Below, one piece after another: positions 35,320 through 43,680 of a DNA stretch of 64,000 bases; the stretch's first letter is position 1; every line of letters begins with the position of its first letter. Both the position numbers and the translations under genes were made by a program. The notes under the pieces were generated by a model. That model had not been told where the DNA came from and searched no databases. It saw only the letters and a program-made list of their open reading frames with translations. Where the stretch lies: NCBI RefSeq assembly GCF_009764355.1, contig NZ_LNUA01000031.1:124001-188000 (forward strand). The letters run 5' to 3'. This stretch comes from Companilactobacillus bobalius (GTDB taxonomy: Bacteria > Bacillota > Bacilli > Lactobacillales > Lactobacillaceae).

Positions 35320-36401
35320 TGAAATGTTGCGAAAACTGTTTTAAAGATGTTGATATAAAAGAGCGTATTAAAGCCATAAATGAAAAAGGCCAGTGTGATT
35401 TTTGTCAATCAAACGATGTCTACGTTCTTGATATTGATAAAGCGTTAAAAAACAATGACTATTCGAAAAACATAATTGCAGATTTTAATGATTTATTAGA
35501 TCTTTACACAGTATATGATCGAAAACAGAATGATTATCAAAGGTATTCCGATGATGCTAGAAAGTTGAGTGAACAACTATTTTTTAATACCAATATTTTC
35601 AATTTAGAAGTAAATAAAATATCTAAATTATTAAAGGCTTTGCTAGCTGAATATTATGACAAAAACAATGAGTTATTTGAAGGTCTTGTAATACCGGAAT
35701 ATTTATTGGATGATAAGTTGAAAAAGAATAACGGTATCTTTGGTGGAAAAGGATGGAAGGCCTTTGAAAATAGAATTAAATATATTAATAGGTTCCATTC
35801 TAATATGGCAAACAAAAAGATATTAGAAGCATTTTTTAATAATTTAATTGTAAATATTGGAAAAGGTAAACGATTTTATAGAGCAAGAATTAGTGACAGT
35901 GGCAAGCCGATTTCTAATGAGAATATGGGAGCCGCACCGTCAGGATTGTCGACCCCAGGAAGACTGAATGCTTCTGGAATAGGATACCTTTATTTATGTC
36001 AAGATTATAAGGTGGCACTGGGTGAAATAAAGGCTTCTTTAAATGATATTTGCACAGTTGTCTTGTTTGAAACCTTGGAGGAATTAAAATTAGTAGATTT
36101 GTCTCAAATTTCTGTGTTAAGTATATTTTCTTTTGAGGATAAAATTACTTATTTAATGAATTTCGATATTTTAAAACAAATTGATATTGTTATGAGGGAA
36201 ATCAGTAATAAAAATAGATCTGAAATCGCTTATGTACCAACGGAGTACATGAGTGATTTGATCAAAGATATGGATAATGTTGATGGGATTATATATGAAA
36301 GTACGATTAACAATGATACGAAAGATTTAGTTTTGTTTGATGATAGAAAGGTTCATTTGCTAGAAGATGAAACTGTAAAATTACGTAATAGAAGGAATTA
36401 A
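35319..36401 (+). CDS. RES-domain protein with N-terminal zinc-ribbon-like motif
   Basis: 360 residues. Cys3/Cys4/Cys7 and Cys26/Cys29 make a possible zinc ribbon. A helical middle domain follows (about 40-180). The C-terminal RES domain (about 183-345) has RFYRAR (185-190), GRLNASGIGYLYLC (214-227) and the Glu in ALGEIKAS (236). RES enzymes such as MbcT and RES-Xre toxins degrade NAD+. No Xre-type antitoxin is adjacent, so control probably comes from the two upstream proteins. A cell-suicide effector of a defence cassette is the most economical reading. Confidence 0.75.
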   Translation: MKCCENCFKDVDIKERIKAINEKGQCDFCQSNDVYVLDIDKALKNNDYSKNIIADFNDLLDLYTVYDRKQNDYQRYSDDARKLSEQLFFNTNIFNLEVNKISKLLKALLAEYYDKNNELFEGLVIPEYLLDDKLKKNNGIFGGKGWKAFENRIKYINRFHSNMANKKILEAFFNNLIVNIGKGKRFYRARISDSGKPISNENMGAAPSGLSTPGRLNASGIGYLYLCQDYKVALGEIKASLNDICTVVLFETLEELKLVDLSQISVLSIFSFEDKITYLMNFDILKQIDIVMREISNKNRSEIAYVPTEYMSDLIKDMDNVDGIIYESTINNDTKDLVLFDDRKVHLLEDETVKLRNRRN

Positions 36402-36427
36402 TTATACGCAATTGCATAAATTAGAGG

Positions 36428-36457
36428 GGTAAATCCAAAATGGATTTGCTTTTTTTA
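36428..36457 (+). terminator. Terminator after the RES cassette; right copy
   Basis: GGTAAATCC-AAAAT-GGATTTGC(T) plus a T-run. It is one deletion away from the copy at 33422. Confidence 0.9.
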
Positions 36458-36579
36458 TTTTTTCAGTTTCAACAGAGTCTGAAAATGCTATAATTTTTTA
36501 CAAAAATAAGATTTCAAAAGAATTTATTTAATTATAAATTTCGTTCCGGAGAGACCAATAGCTAAAAGGACTAAGCATT

Positions 36580-37455
36580 ATGAATTCTAACAAAGTATTA
36601 GGTTCTATTCTTTTAGGAGTCGCTGCCAGCATTTGGGGTGGGACTTTCGTTGCAGTGAAAATGGTAGTGGGGCAGATTCATCCACTCCAATTGGTTTGGC
36701 TAAGATATTTAGTCGCATTAATCTTTTTAGTCGGTTTCTCATTGATTAAGCGAGAAAAGTGGCATTTGAAAAGAAAAGGTTTGAAATGGTTCATCTTGTC
36801 AGGTTTGACAGGGTACGCTCTTTCATTAGTGGCCCAAGAAACCGGAACGTGGTTTTCCAGCGCCCAAACAGGAGCCGTGGTAACTTCTTCAACACCAACT
36901 TTTATGGTGATTTTTGCCTGGTTAATTTTAAAGGAAAAATTAGATCGCGTTAAAGTCATTTCTTTGGTAATGGCAACACTTGGGGTAGTAATGATAGTCG
37001 GCATCCATTTGACCGGAAAACATATTTTAATTGGCGTTTTATTCTTGATATTAGCTGCATTAAGTTGGTCATTTATGTCCGTCATGATTAAATTGTTGTC
37101 GGACTATTCAGCTTTACAAATAACGATTGTTTCAACCATAGTCGCTATGATTTGTTTAACACCATTTGTGATGGGAGATTTGGCATCATTATCAAACGTT
37201 AATTTCTTCAATCCTAAAATCATTGCCTGTTTATTCTATGTTGGAGCGTTATCCACAGCCATGGCTTTTGTCATGTGGAATAAGGGTTTAACAATGGTCA
37301 GTCCCAGCGTTTCAGGGTTGATTTACTTGTTACAACCAATCGTTGGTACATTATTAGGTTGGTTAATTTTAGGAGAAGGTCTAACTTGGGGCTTTGCTGC
37401 AGGGACGGTTTTGATTTTGACTAGTGTTTGGGTTTCAATAAGATTTGCAAAATGA
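36580..37455 (+). CDS. EamA/DMT-family transporter (paralogue 3)
   Basis: 291 residues, ten helices, two EamA halves. TM1 ASIWGGTFVAVK and the late motif FVMWNKGLTMVSPSVSGLIYLLQPIVG parallel the other two copies. Intact. Its leader (TATAAT near 36490, SD AAAGGACT) lacks the hairpins and leader peptide of paralogues 1 and 2, so it is probably controlled differently. Substrate unknown. It may supply the function lost in paralogue 2. Confidence 0.85.
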   Translation: MNSNKVLGSILLGVAASIWGGTFVAVKMVVGQIHPLQLVWLRYLVALIFLVGFSLIKREKWHLKRKGLKWFILSGLTGYALSLVAQETGTWFSSAQTGAVVTSSTPTFMVIFAWLILKEKLDRVKVISLVMATLGVVMIVGIHLTGKHILIGVLFLILAALSWSFMSVMIKLLSDYSALQITIVSTIVAMICLTPFVMGDLASLSNVNFFNPKIIACLFYVGALSTAMAFVMWNKGLTMVSPSVSGLIYLLQPIVGTLLGWLILGEGLTWGFAAGTVLILTSVWVSIRFAK

Positions 37456-37460
37456 GTATT

Positions 37461-37495
37461 AAAAAATCCTATTCCGTGTGAAATAGGATTTTTTT
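37461..37495. terminator. Bidirectional terminator between EamA3 and hicB
   Basis: AAAAAATCCTATT pairs with AATAGGATTTTTTT between convergent genes. Confidence 0.9.
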
Positions 37496-37501
37496 GACCG
37501 C

Positions 37502-37894
37502 TTAAACATGTAATTTCTTCTTTAAAGCAGTTGTTAGTAATTCCGAAAAGTTAATATTGTTCTCTTTTCCCAACTTGTTGAGATAGTTGGGGATAGTCAA
37601 AGTCTTCTTGATAGTCTTGAAGTCATTTTTACGACGATATTCATCAATATCGACATCAACTAAGGTAACAACGTCGCTATTTTCTGCACTAGGAAGTGTG
37701 TAATTTGAATTCGGCACGTCTAAATTGTTATCTTGTCTATCAATAATATTCAAACCGATGTAATCACGAGCCATTTGAATAGCGTCATCAATGTCTTTGC
37801 CTTGAGTCAGGCCTTCAATATCAGGAATGCTGACAAAGTAGGGAACTGTTTGATCACTTGTTTTTGAAATTATAATTGGATATACGGTTTTCAT
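37502..37894 (-). CDS. hicB: HicB-family antitoxin
   Basis: 130 residues. The N-terminal partially degraded RNase H-like HicB fold (YPIIISKTSDQTVPYFVSIPDIEGLTQGKDIDDAIQMARDYIG) binds HicA. The C-terminal RHH-like segment (KTLTIPNYLNKLGKENNINFSELLTTALKKKL) binds DNA for autoregulation. Two bases separate it from hicA, in the usual toxin-first order. It should neutralise the HicA at 37897; whether it also controls the orphan at 8385 is open. Confidence 0.9.
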   Translation of the reverse strand: MKTVYPIIISKTSDQTVPYFVSIPDIEGLTQGKDIDDAIQMARDYIGLNIIDRQDNNLDVPNSNYTLPSAENSDVVTLVDVDIDEYRRKNDFKTIKKTLTIPNYLNKLGKENNINFSELLTTALKKKLHV

Positions 37895-37896
37895 TT

Positions 37897-38082
37897 TTAG
37901 TCTCCCTCATCATCCAAACGATGTTTTTTTATTATACTTTTTGCTAATAATTCATTGATTTCTCTATGTCTAGGAATCTGTTCTTTTTCAATGCCATTTG
38001 TCCAAATATCATGATTATTACCATGACGATATAAGTACCAACCCTTTTTACTTAAAAATTTGAGCAATCTTTTTTGATTCAT
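37897..38082 (-). CDS. hicA: HicA-family mRNA interferase toxin
   Basis: 61 residues: MNQKRLLKFLSKKGW, then YRHGNNHDIWTNG with the catalytic His, then PRHREINELLAKSIIKKHRL. A small RNA-binding-fold ribonuclease that cuts mRNA when HicB is lost. Start SD AAGGAATTTGAA. It differs clearly from the orphan HicA at 8.4 kb. A dyad lies in its promoter. Confidence 0.88.
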   Translation of the reverse strand: MNQKRLLKFLSKKGWYLYRHGNNHDIWTNGIEKEQIPRHREINELLAKSIIKKHRLDDEGD

Positions 38083-38109
38083 TTCAAATTCCTTCGTCTT
38101 TTATAATAT

Positions 38110-38124
38110 ACGTATTTAATACGT
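38110..38124 (-). promoter_or_regulatory. HicB operator candidate in the hicAB promoter
   Basis: ACGTAT-tta-ATACGT is a perfect 6-bp dyad lying between TTACAC and TATTAT promoter-like elements on the minus strand. Confidence 0.6.
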
Positions 38125-38214
38125 GTGTAAAATGTTATAACTATTGTTACTATATAAATAAAATTACGCAAGATTTGAGATAGTACGATCAAATTAGACA
38201 TTTTTAAGTAGGAT

Positions 38215-38253
38215 AAAAAAGGACGAGTCCAACTGGATTCGTCCTTTTGTTTT
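38215..38253 (-). terminator. Terminator of the alsS-alsD operon
   Basis: AAAAGGACGAGTCC pairs with GGATTCGTCCTTTT (one wobble), just after the end of alsD. Confidence 0.85.
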
Positions 38254-38256
38254 TCT

Positions 38257-38964
38257 CTATTCTGATTTATGTATATCGCCTAGAATATCTTCACCGGAAA
38301 AATCAAAATCCATGTAAGATTGATTTTTGACGGGCAAATGTTGTTCCAAGGTATCAAATTGTTGGAGTTTTACATCTCCACTTGCTGTACCAAGTGATAA
38401 CAAGTGACCACCGAAGTCATGATTGTCAGATAAGAAGTGATGGTGGAAACCACCAACAGCAGCTCCATCAAAGATTTCAGGTGAGTAATAACTCAACAAA
38501 GTACCTGTAACGGTATCTTTTTCAAAAATGCTTTGACTTTCAGCTGTCTTAGCTAGAGTATCGTAAGGTTTGTGTGATTTCTTCACCGCACGAGTTTTCA
38601 CATTTGTAAATTGACCGTGTAACTCAATTGAGAAGAAAGTATTGGTACTTGTTAAGGATAGAATCTTCTCTTCAAGTTCTTTTTGGCTGATACCATCAAC
38701 ACTTGTTAATGGCTGATAACTGCCGAAATGAATGTTAGCAAAGGGCAGAGTGAAATCATCTTTTACGATATTAACACTACCGTTGCTGTCGACTTGATAA
38801 GGCGTGCCGTCTAAAATGACTAACTCACCGTCAAGACCTTCGCCAGTACCGATTCCTGTATCGCCATGTCTTAATAATTCCTTCATAGTGATAGTTCCAT
38901 CGAGTAACCCTGGGACTAATAAAGCTAATGTTCCGTGTTGATAAAGAATATTTGTGTTTGACAT
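38257..38964 (-). CDS. alsD: Alpha-acetolactate decarboxylase
   Basis: 235 residues. The zinc-binding region GGFHHHFLSDNHDFGGHLL has the His ligands of the BudA/AlsD family. It converts acetolactate to acetoin, the second step of the pathway that disposes of surplus pyruvate and limits acidification. It follows alsS by 18 bases on the same transcript. SD AAGAAGGATTTC. Length is typical. Confidence 0.92.
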   Translation of the reverse strand: MSNTNILYQHGTLALLVPGLLDGTITMKELLRHGDTGIGTGEGLDGELVILDGTPYQVDSNGSVNIVKDDFTLPFANIHFGSYQPLTSVDGISQKELEEKILSLTSTNTFFSIELHGQFTNVKTRAVKKSHKPYDTLAKTAESQSIFEKDTVTGTLLSYYSPEIFDGAAVGGFHHHFLSDNHDFGGHLLSLGTASGDVKLQQFDTLEQHLPVKNQSYMDFDFSGEDILGDIHKSE

Positions 38965-38982
38965 GAAATCCTTCTTTCTATC

Positions 38983-40659
38983 TTAATTCAAGACGTCGTC
39001 AACCAACTTGGATGCTAATTGAATGTTGTCTGAATAATCAACGGGGATGTGCAAGATAACTGGTCCCTTAGTATCAAAAGCTTTTGCTAGCATTGGTTCG
39101 AGATCTTCGGCTCTCTCAACACGCATACCAGTAGCACCAAAACTTTCAGCGTATTTAACAAAGTCAACTGGTCCTAATTTAACTCCGGCATCGTGACCAT
39201 ATTTAGCGATTTCTTGGAAACGAACCATATCGTAATAACCGTCGTCCCAAATCAATTGTACGATATTGAGGTGTAAGCGGACAGCTGTTTCTAGTTCTTG
39301 ACCAGAGAAGAGGAAGCCACCATCACCAGCAACGGAAACAACTGGCTTTTCAGGACGTTCCAACGCAGCAGCAATTGCCCAAGGAAGTGCGACACCAAGT
39401 GTTTGCATACCATTACTGAATAACAAGTGACGAGGTTTGTAACTTCTAAAATGACGAGCCATCCAGATGTAGAGACTACCAACATCAACTGTGACAGTTG
39501 TGTCGTCATCAACTTGATTTTGCAAAGCATGGATGATAGCAAGGGGGTGGATGCCGTTTTCATCGGAATGGTTAGCTGGAATAGCGTCTTTCTTGGTAAA
39601 TTTCTCTTGTTGGTCAGCCAGATGTTTGTGCATATCAGAACCTAAGTCGATACCATCCGGTAAGTTAGAGCTGATTTCGTTAAGAGTCTTAGCAATATCA
39701 GCGTTCACAATCAAGTCAGGTTGATAATCATTAGTAATTTCAGGCTTGATACTATCGAGATTAATTATTTCTCCCGTGCGACCAATATTCCAATTACGGG
39801 CCTCATATTCGATAGGATCGTAACCGACTGCGATAATCAAATCACTTTCCTTAAGGATAGTGTCACCGATTTGGTTACGGAACAAGCCGACACGACCGTA
39901 ATAATTTTTTTCCAAATCACGCGATATGACACCAGCACCCTGGAAGGTTTCCACAACTGGAATCGAGAACTTGTGCAGAAATTTGTGAATAGCGTCGGTA
40001 ACTTCATTGGTAGAAGAACGCATACCTGCCAAAATTACGGGTAACTTAGCTTTTTCAATTTTTTCGATAATTTGGTTAAGCGTTTCTGAATCAACGCCAC
40101 CTTGTTCAACTTTGTGTAGTGGTTTGATAACAGGGCGAGTTACGTCATCATTCAAGACATCTTGAGGAATAGACATGAAAGTTGCCCCAGCTTTAGGTGA
40201 TACAGCATTTTGGTAAGCGTTTGCAAATGATTCCGATAAATTGTTGGCGTCTTGAACTTCAACACTGTCCTTAGTAGCGGCGGATAGGAGTTCCTTGCTA
40301 GAAATACTTTGGTGAGTTAAACGGGCAATATCGTTTCGAGGCACTTGACCACCTAGAGCAATCACTGGATCTCCCTCAGAAGTAGCGGTAATTAGACCAG
40401 TAGCTAGATTAGAGACACCAGGGCCTGAAGTAGTAGCCACAACACCAGGCTTACCAGTTAGACGACCAATACCTGCAGCAATGAAAGCTGCATTTTGTTC
40501 GTGACGAGTAATTATTAGTTTAGGAGTTCTTGGATCATCATTATGTTCAAGTGATTCAAAGAGTCGATCAATCTTAGCACCAGGGAGTCCGAAGACGTAA
40601 TGAGCGCCTTGATTGATCATCGATTGGATCAAAGCTTGAGCACCATTAGTTTTTGTCAT
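38983..40659 (-). CDS. alsS: Catabolic acetolactate synthase
   Basis: 558 residues, a thiamine-diphosphate enzyme joining two pyruvates to acetolactate. The activating Glu is in RHEQNAAF, and the TPP/Mg motif GDGGFLFSGQEL runs to an IWDDGYYD end. No small regulatory subunit gene is present and alsD follows, so this is the catabolic (AlsS) rather than the biosynthetic (IlvB) form. The promoter carries a dyad likely bound by the divergent MarR protein. Confidence 0.92.
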   Translation of the reverse strand: MTKTNGAQALIQSMINQGAHYVFGLPGAKIDRLFESLEHNDDPRTPKLIITRHEQNAAFIAAGIGRLTGKPGVVATTSGPGVSNLATGLITATSEGDPVIALGGQVPRNDIARLTHQSISSKELLSAATKDSVEVQDANNLSESFANAYQNAVSPKAGATFMSIPQDVLNDDVTRPVIKPLHKVEQGGVDSETLNQIIEKIEKAKLPVILAGMRSSTNEVTDAIHKFLHKFSIPVVETFQGAGVISRDLEKNYYGRVGLFRNQIGDTILKESDLIIAVGYDPIEYEARNWNIGRTGEIINLDSIKPEITNDYQPDLIVNADIAKTLNEISSNLPDGIDLGSDMHKHLADQQEKFTKKDAIPANHSDENGIHPLAIIHALQNQVDDDTTVTVDVGSLYIWMARHFRSYKPRHLLFSNGMQTLGVALPWAIAAALERPEKPVVSVAGDGGFLFSGQELETAVRLHLNIVQLIWDDGYYDMVRFQEIAKYGHDAGVKLGPVDFVKYAESFGATGMRVERAEDLEPMLAKAFDTKGPVILHIPVDYSDNIQLASKLVDDVLN

Positions 40660-40711
40660 TGTATCTAACCTCTTTTTTGTGTAGATTTGTTCTATAATTA
40701 TTTATAGGAAA

Positions 40712-40743
40712 AAAATAAAGCATTTGTGTTGATTTGTCAACAC
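40712..40743 (-). promoter_or_regulatory. alsSD promoter with MarR operator
   Basis: On the minus strand: TTGACA (40735-40740), a 17-bp spacer and TATTTT. A perfect dyad GTGTTGA-tttg-TCAACAC (40726-40743) covers the -35, so binding would block alsS transcription. Confidence 0.7.
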
Positions 40744-40770
40744 GTGAGTCTTTTCATGGAGTGAAAGTTA

Positions 40771-41199
40771 ATGAAAAATATTGGATACTTAGCACAAGAT
40801 ATTTCTATCTTACACCGTCAATATTACAAGGATACGAGGGATGAATTCAATCAAATCAACTTGAATCCGACCGCAGCTTGTATTTTATTGGCTGTAAGTG
40901 ATTATGAAAACATCAGTCAGAACCAAGTGGCCCGTTCCTTAGTAATTGATAAGGGGTTAGCAACTCGAGAGATCAATAAAATGAATCAATTGAATTACTT
41001 AACCAAATCAGATGGAGCTGGTAAAACTAAAGTTCTCAATTTGACTGAAGAGGGCAAGAAAATCGTAACAAAAGTCCAAAAGATTCGTAGTCAATGGTGG
41101 GAAGATCGCTTTGTTAAAGCTGGTATTCAAAAGGATAGTCCACTAGTTTCTTCCATTGAAGCAGTAGTTTCAACTATTGTTGATCCGATTGAAAAGTAA
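40771..41199 (+). CDS. MarR-family transcriptional regulator
   Basis: 142 residues: winged helix around NISQNQVARSLVIDKGLATREINKMNQLNYL and the wing GAGKTKVLNLTEEGKKI, flanked by dimerisation helices. Divergent from alsS with a shared 111-bp region holding a perfect 7-bp dyad, so it is the likely regulator of acetoin formation; the ligand is unknown (perhaps an organic acid). SD ATGGAGTGAAAGTTA. It is convergent with the WYL gene. Confidence 0.85.
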   Translation: MKNIGYLAQDISILHRQYYKDTRDEFNQINLNPTAACILLAVSDYENISQNQVARSLVIDKGLATREINKMNQLNYLTKSDGAGKTKVLNLTEEGKKIVTKVQKIRSQWWEDRFVKAGIQKDSPLVSSIEAVVSTIVDPIEK

Positions 41200-41246
41200 A
41201 AAAGAAGCTTATTCATACCGTTGCAGTATGGATTGAGCTTCCTTTT
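41198..41246. terminator. Bidirectional terminator between MarR and WYL genes
   Basis: AAAAAAGAAGCT...ATTCATAC pairs with GTATGGAT...GAGCTTCCTTTTT. It overlaps the last codons of the WYL gene. Confidence 0.75.
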
Positions 41247-42201
41247 TGATGTTGGTAACTAAATTTTCTGGTGCTAAAACTTTTACATTTTGTCCCTGAC
41301 TCAACAGCCACATCATAACGCCACGTTCGCCAAAAGTATCGGCTTCAATAATGACACTGCCACCATTCTGTGATTGTTTGGAATTATGATCTGAGAGTAA
41401 ATTTCCATTGGCGTCACAGTGTGCTACAACTTTAGCAGTTGGAATGCGGTCGAGTGCAGCTTCAACGATACCCCAGAATTGAAATTTTAGATGAATCAAT
41501 TTGCCGGGATACATGAATTGAATCTTTTGACGAAATTTACCTTCTTCAAAACGATCTTTATAGTCTAAATCAATCTTGCCAGTTACGTGATAGTCTTCGA
41601 TTCGGTCAATTCGGTAAAGTAAGTTGTCCTTGTAATCAGGATTGTAGGAAACTAAATAAAAATAGTATTCAGAGAAAATCAGAGCTTGTGGCAGAATATT
41701 GCGAATAACTGTTTCCGAATGTTGACGACGGTATCTGATTTCAATAGCTTTTTTCTGTGTAATGTATTTGCTTAAAGTCCAAATTTTATCTAATAAATTT
41801 TGTTGATGATGCAAAGGCGTGTAGTTGAAGATCTCATTTTGAATCAAAGGCTGGACCTCACTACGGATTTGACTATTTGCCAAGTTTAAGAGTCCATCGA
41901 CTGTATTAGTTAATTCACGCCGATTAAGCGCACGACTAGCCAATAAAATTTTGATCAAAACGAGGATTTCCTGAGCATTAAGAATGTGTTGATCACTGTG
42001 CATACGATAACCGGAATTGCTCCTCTCATACTGGATTCTGTAGGGCAGACAGATGTCTTCGAAAGTTAAATTTATCTGACTGATATCTCGTTGGATGGCA
42101 CGTGGAGTCACATTATATTCACGGGCCAAGTCGTTCTTATTCAAAATTTGATTGTCAAGTAGTTTTATATAAATAGCGAAGCGACGCTCAGATGTGTTCA
42201 A
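41209..42201 (-). CDS. WYL-domain transcriptional regulator (DeoR-like HTH)
   Basis: 330 residues: N-terminal winged HTH (RRFAIYIKLLDNQILNKNDLAREYNVTPRAIQRDI), central WYL domain (AIEIRYRRQHSETVIRNILP, YYFYLVSYN) and C-terminal WCX extension. WYL proteins bind nucleic-acid or nucleotide ligands and often control stress or defence genes. TTG start with AGAGGAAAAG upstream. Its target is not apparent; it is divergent from the Mor-like gene at 42296. Confidence 0.85.
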   Translation of the reverse strand: MNTSERRFAIYIKLLDNQILNKNDLAREYNVTPRAIQRDISQINLTFEDICLPYRIQYERSNSGYRMHSDQHILNAQEILVLIKILLASRALNRRELTNTVDGLLNLANSQIRSEVQPLIQNEIFNYTPLHHQQNLLDKIWTLSKYITQKKAIEIRYRRQHSETVIRNILPQALIFSEYYFYLVSYNPDYKDNLLYRIDRIEDYHVTGKIDLDYKDRFEEGKFRQKIQFMYPGKLIHLKFQFWGIVEAALDRIPTAKVVAHCDANGNLLSDHNSKQSQNGGSVIIEADTFGERGVMMWLLSQGQNVKVLAPENLVTNIKKEAQSILQRYE

Positions 42202-42295
42202 AACTTTTCCTCTTTTTGCATAAGTGGACAGGATTCGTCTATCTATTATTATAAAGTAATTTTGAAGATAAAATTACTGTATTAAGGAGAATTAG

Positions 42296-42556
42296 GTGAC
42301 AATTATGTCTGAAAAAGTAGACTATGATATTTTGAATGAATCATATAAAGGAATAGCTGAAGTTATTGGAGTTGAAGCGATGCTAAAAATTCGTGATAAC
42401 TATTGTGGTATGCAACTACAACTGCCAATGCGACTCTATGACGCTAATAAATTACGTAAAAAACTTCAAAAAATGGACGTGCAATCGAACCAAATTATGA
42501 TGTTATCGCGAAAGTATGGCTATTCACCACGTTGGATCAGGGAAGCCAGCAAATAA
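42296..42556 (+). CDS. Mor-like small DNA-binding protein (paralogue 2 of 3)
   Basis: 86 residues from a GTG start (AAGGAG six to seven bases upstream; an ATG at 42305 is farther). VDYDILNESYKGIAEVIGVEAMLKIRDNYCG, then MQLQLPMRLYD, and the end SRKYGYSPRWIREASK align with the proteins at 20146 and 52327, with this copy the most divergent. Mor-type activator fold inferred. Monocistronic; divergent from a WYL regulator. Confidence 0.65.
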   Translation: MTIMSEKVDYDILNESYKGIAEVIGVEAMLKIRDNYCGMQLQLPMRLYDANKLRKKLQKMDVQSNQIMMLSRKYGYSPRWIREASK

Positions 42557-42613
42557 AAAAGAGCGTTTGACAACGCGTGATTTTACAATCATGCCTACTC
42601 AAACGCTTTTTTG
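42556..42613. terminator. Bidirectional terminator between Mor-like 2 and mntR
   Basis: AAAAAGAGCGTTTGA pairs with TCAAACGCTTTTTT around a 28-base loop. Confidence 0.75.
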
Positions 42614-43270
42614 TGTCTCTTTAACTTTTTCAATGTGAATCATCTTAGTGATGTTCTTGGGGAGAATCTGCTTCAAATTGTTACGCAGGTTCAAGATGAC
42701 CATTGAGTGATCGTAATCGTTGATATTGAGAATCTTGATAGAATCGGAAAGCTTTATATCAATGTTACTTAGAATTTTGAATAAATAGGAATCTTCCGTA
42801 AAGTTGACTATTTTGAAAGTCGTATCGGAAATGTTCTGACTGGCTAACAAAGAATCAGTGGAATAAATGGGAATTGCGGAATTAATTGGGATGATGTTGC
42901 CGTGTGGACAAGTCTGTGGATATTCCAAGTAGATATTCAGACGGTCGATCAATAATAAATCGGGATGATCTGATAAGGTCGTGGCCTTATCGTAAATGTC
43001 ACTCAACGGGATATCTAATTTCTCATAGAGCCAAGTTTCGATTAAACGATGTTGCTGAATTAAAGGGATGACATCATTTAAACCTTTCTTAGTTAACTTG
43101 CTACCGTAGTATTTCGTATATTTAACCAAGCCTAACTTGGAAAGATGTTGGGTACGGTCGGAAATAGAAGCCTTACTGACGTTAGCTTTGATGGCTAGAT
43201 CTATATTGTTAACATTTTGGAAGCTGCCACCAAGCTCGAAAATAAGTCTTAAAAAATTTAGGTCGTTCAA
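42599..43270 (-). CDS. mntR: DtxR/MntR-family metalloregulator
   Basis: 223 residues: winged HTH (NNIDLAIKANVSKASISDRTQHLSKLGLVKY), dimerisation/metal domain (HRLIETWLYEKLDIP...DHPDLLLIDRLNIYLEYPQTCPHGNIIP) and an SH3-like FeoA-type C-terminal domain. Such regulators use Mn2+ (or Fe2+) as corepressor of uptake genes. The nearby mntH, facing away, is the natural target, and DtxR-like boxes lie in its promoter. TTG start with GTGGTG upstream. Co-transcribed with a 53-residue gene ahead of it. Confidence 0.85.
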   Translation of the reverse strand: MNDLNFLRLIFELGGSFQNVNNIDLAIKANVSKASISDRTQHLSKLGLVKYTKYYGSKLTKKGLNDVIPLIQQHRLIETWLYEKLDIPLSDIYDKATTLSDHPDLLLIDRLNIYLEYPQTCPHGNIIPINSAIPIYSTDSLLASQNISDTTFKIVNFTEDSYLFKILSNIDIKLSDSIKILNINDYDHSMVILNLRNNLKQILPKNITKMIHIEKVKETQKSV

Positions 43271-43308
43271 AATCGTTCACCACTTTTTCTTAATAAGGTT
43301 CTTTCAAC

Positions 43309-43470
43309 CTATTTTCTGCGATTCTTAAAAATCATGTCATCTAATAGTAAGGAATTAGTAAAAATTCTTGAATACATACCAACTAAAACCTCGGAGGTTA
43401 ACCAGTTATTGGTTAAGAATTCCTCGTCATTGACTTCGTTGATTACCTCTCGATGTGTTTCTTTACGCAT
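43309..43470 (-). CDS. Small 53-residue protein ahead of mntR
   Basis: ATG at 43470 behind GGAGGAAT, stop 38 bases before mntR. The protein starts MRKETHREVINEVNDEEFL, has a mixed middle and a basic end FKNRRK. No family recognised. The excellent ribosome site and operon position support a real gene. It may be a small partner of MntR or of manganese transport (inference). Confidence 0.6.
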   Translation of the reverse strand: MRKETHREVINEVNDEEFLTNNWLTSEVLVGMYSRIFTNSLLLDDMIFKNRRK

Positions 43471-43680
43471 GATATTCCTCCATTAATAAGAATAAGAGTG
43501 ATTTATTAGTTTAGACTAATAAAAATAGTTAAACATAAATATAAAAGCTATTGTATGGACATATTGTCAAATAGTTATATTCATGAATCGCTATAACTCT
43601 GTCGTTAACGCCTTTAATATAACATAATTATTTTATTTGAAATAGTTAAGTTGAGTTTAAGAATAATTTTTTATATCACA

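Noticed and set aside
36427..36457. Terminator copies as att sites of an integrated element
   Set aside because: No integrase or recombinase is present; the copies are explained as duplicated terminators, although cassette exchange through them remains possible.
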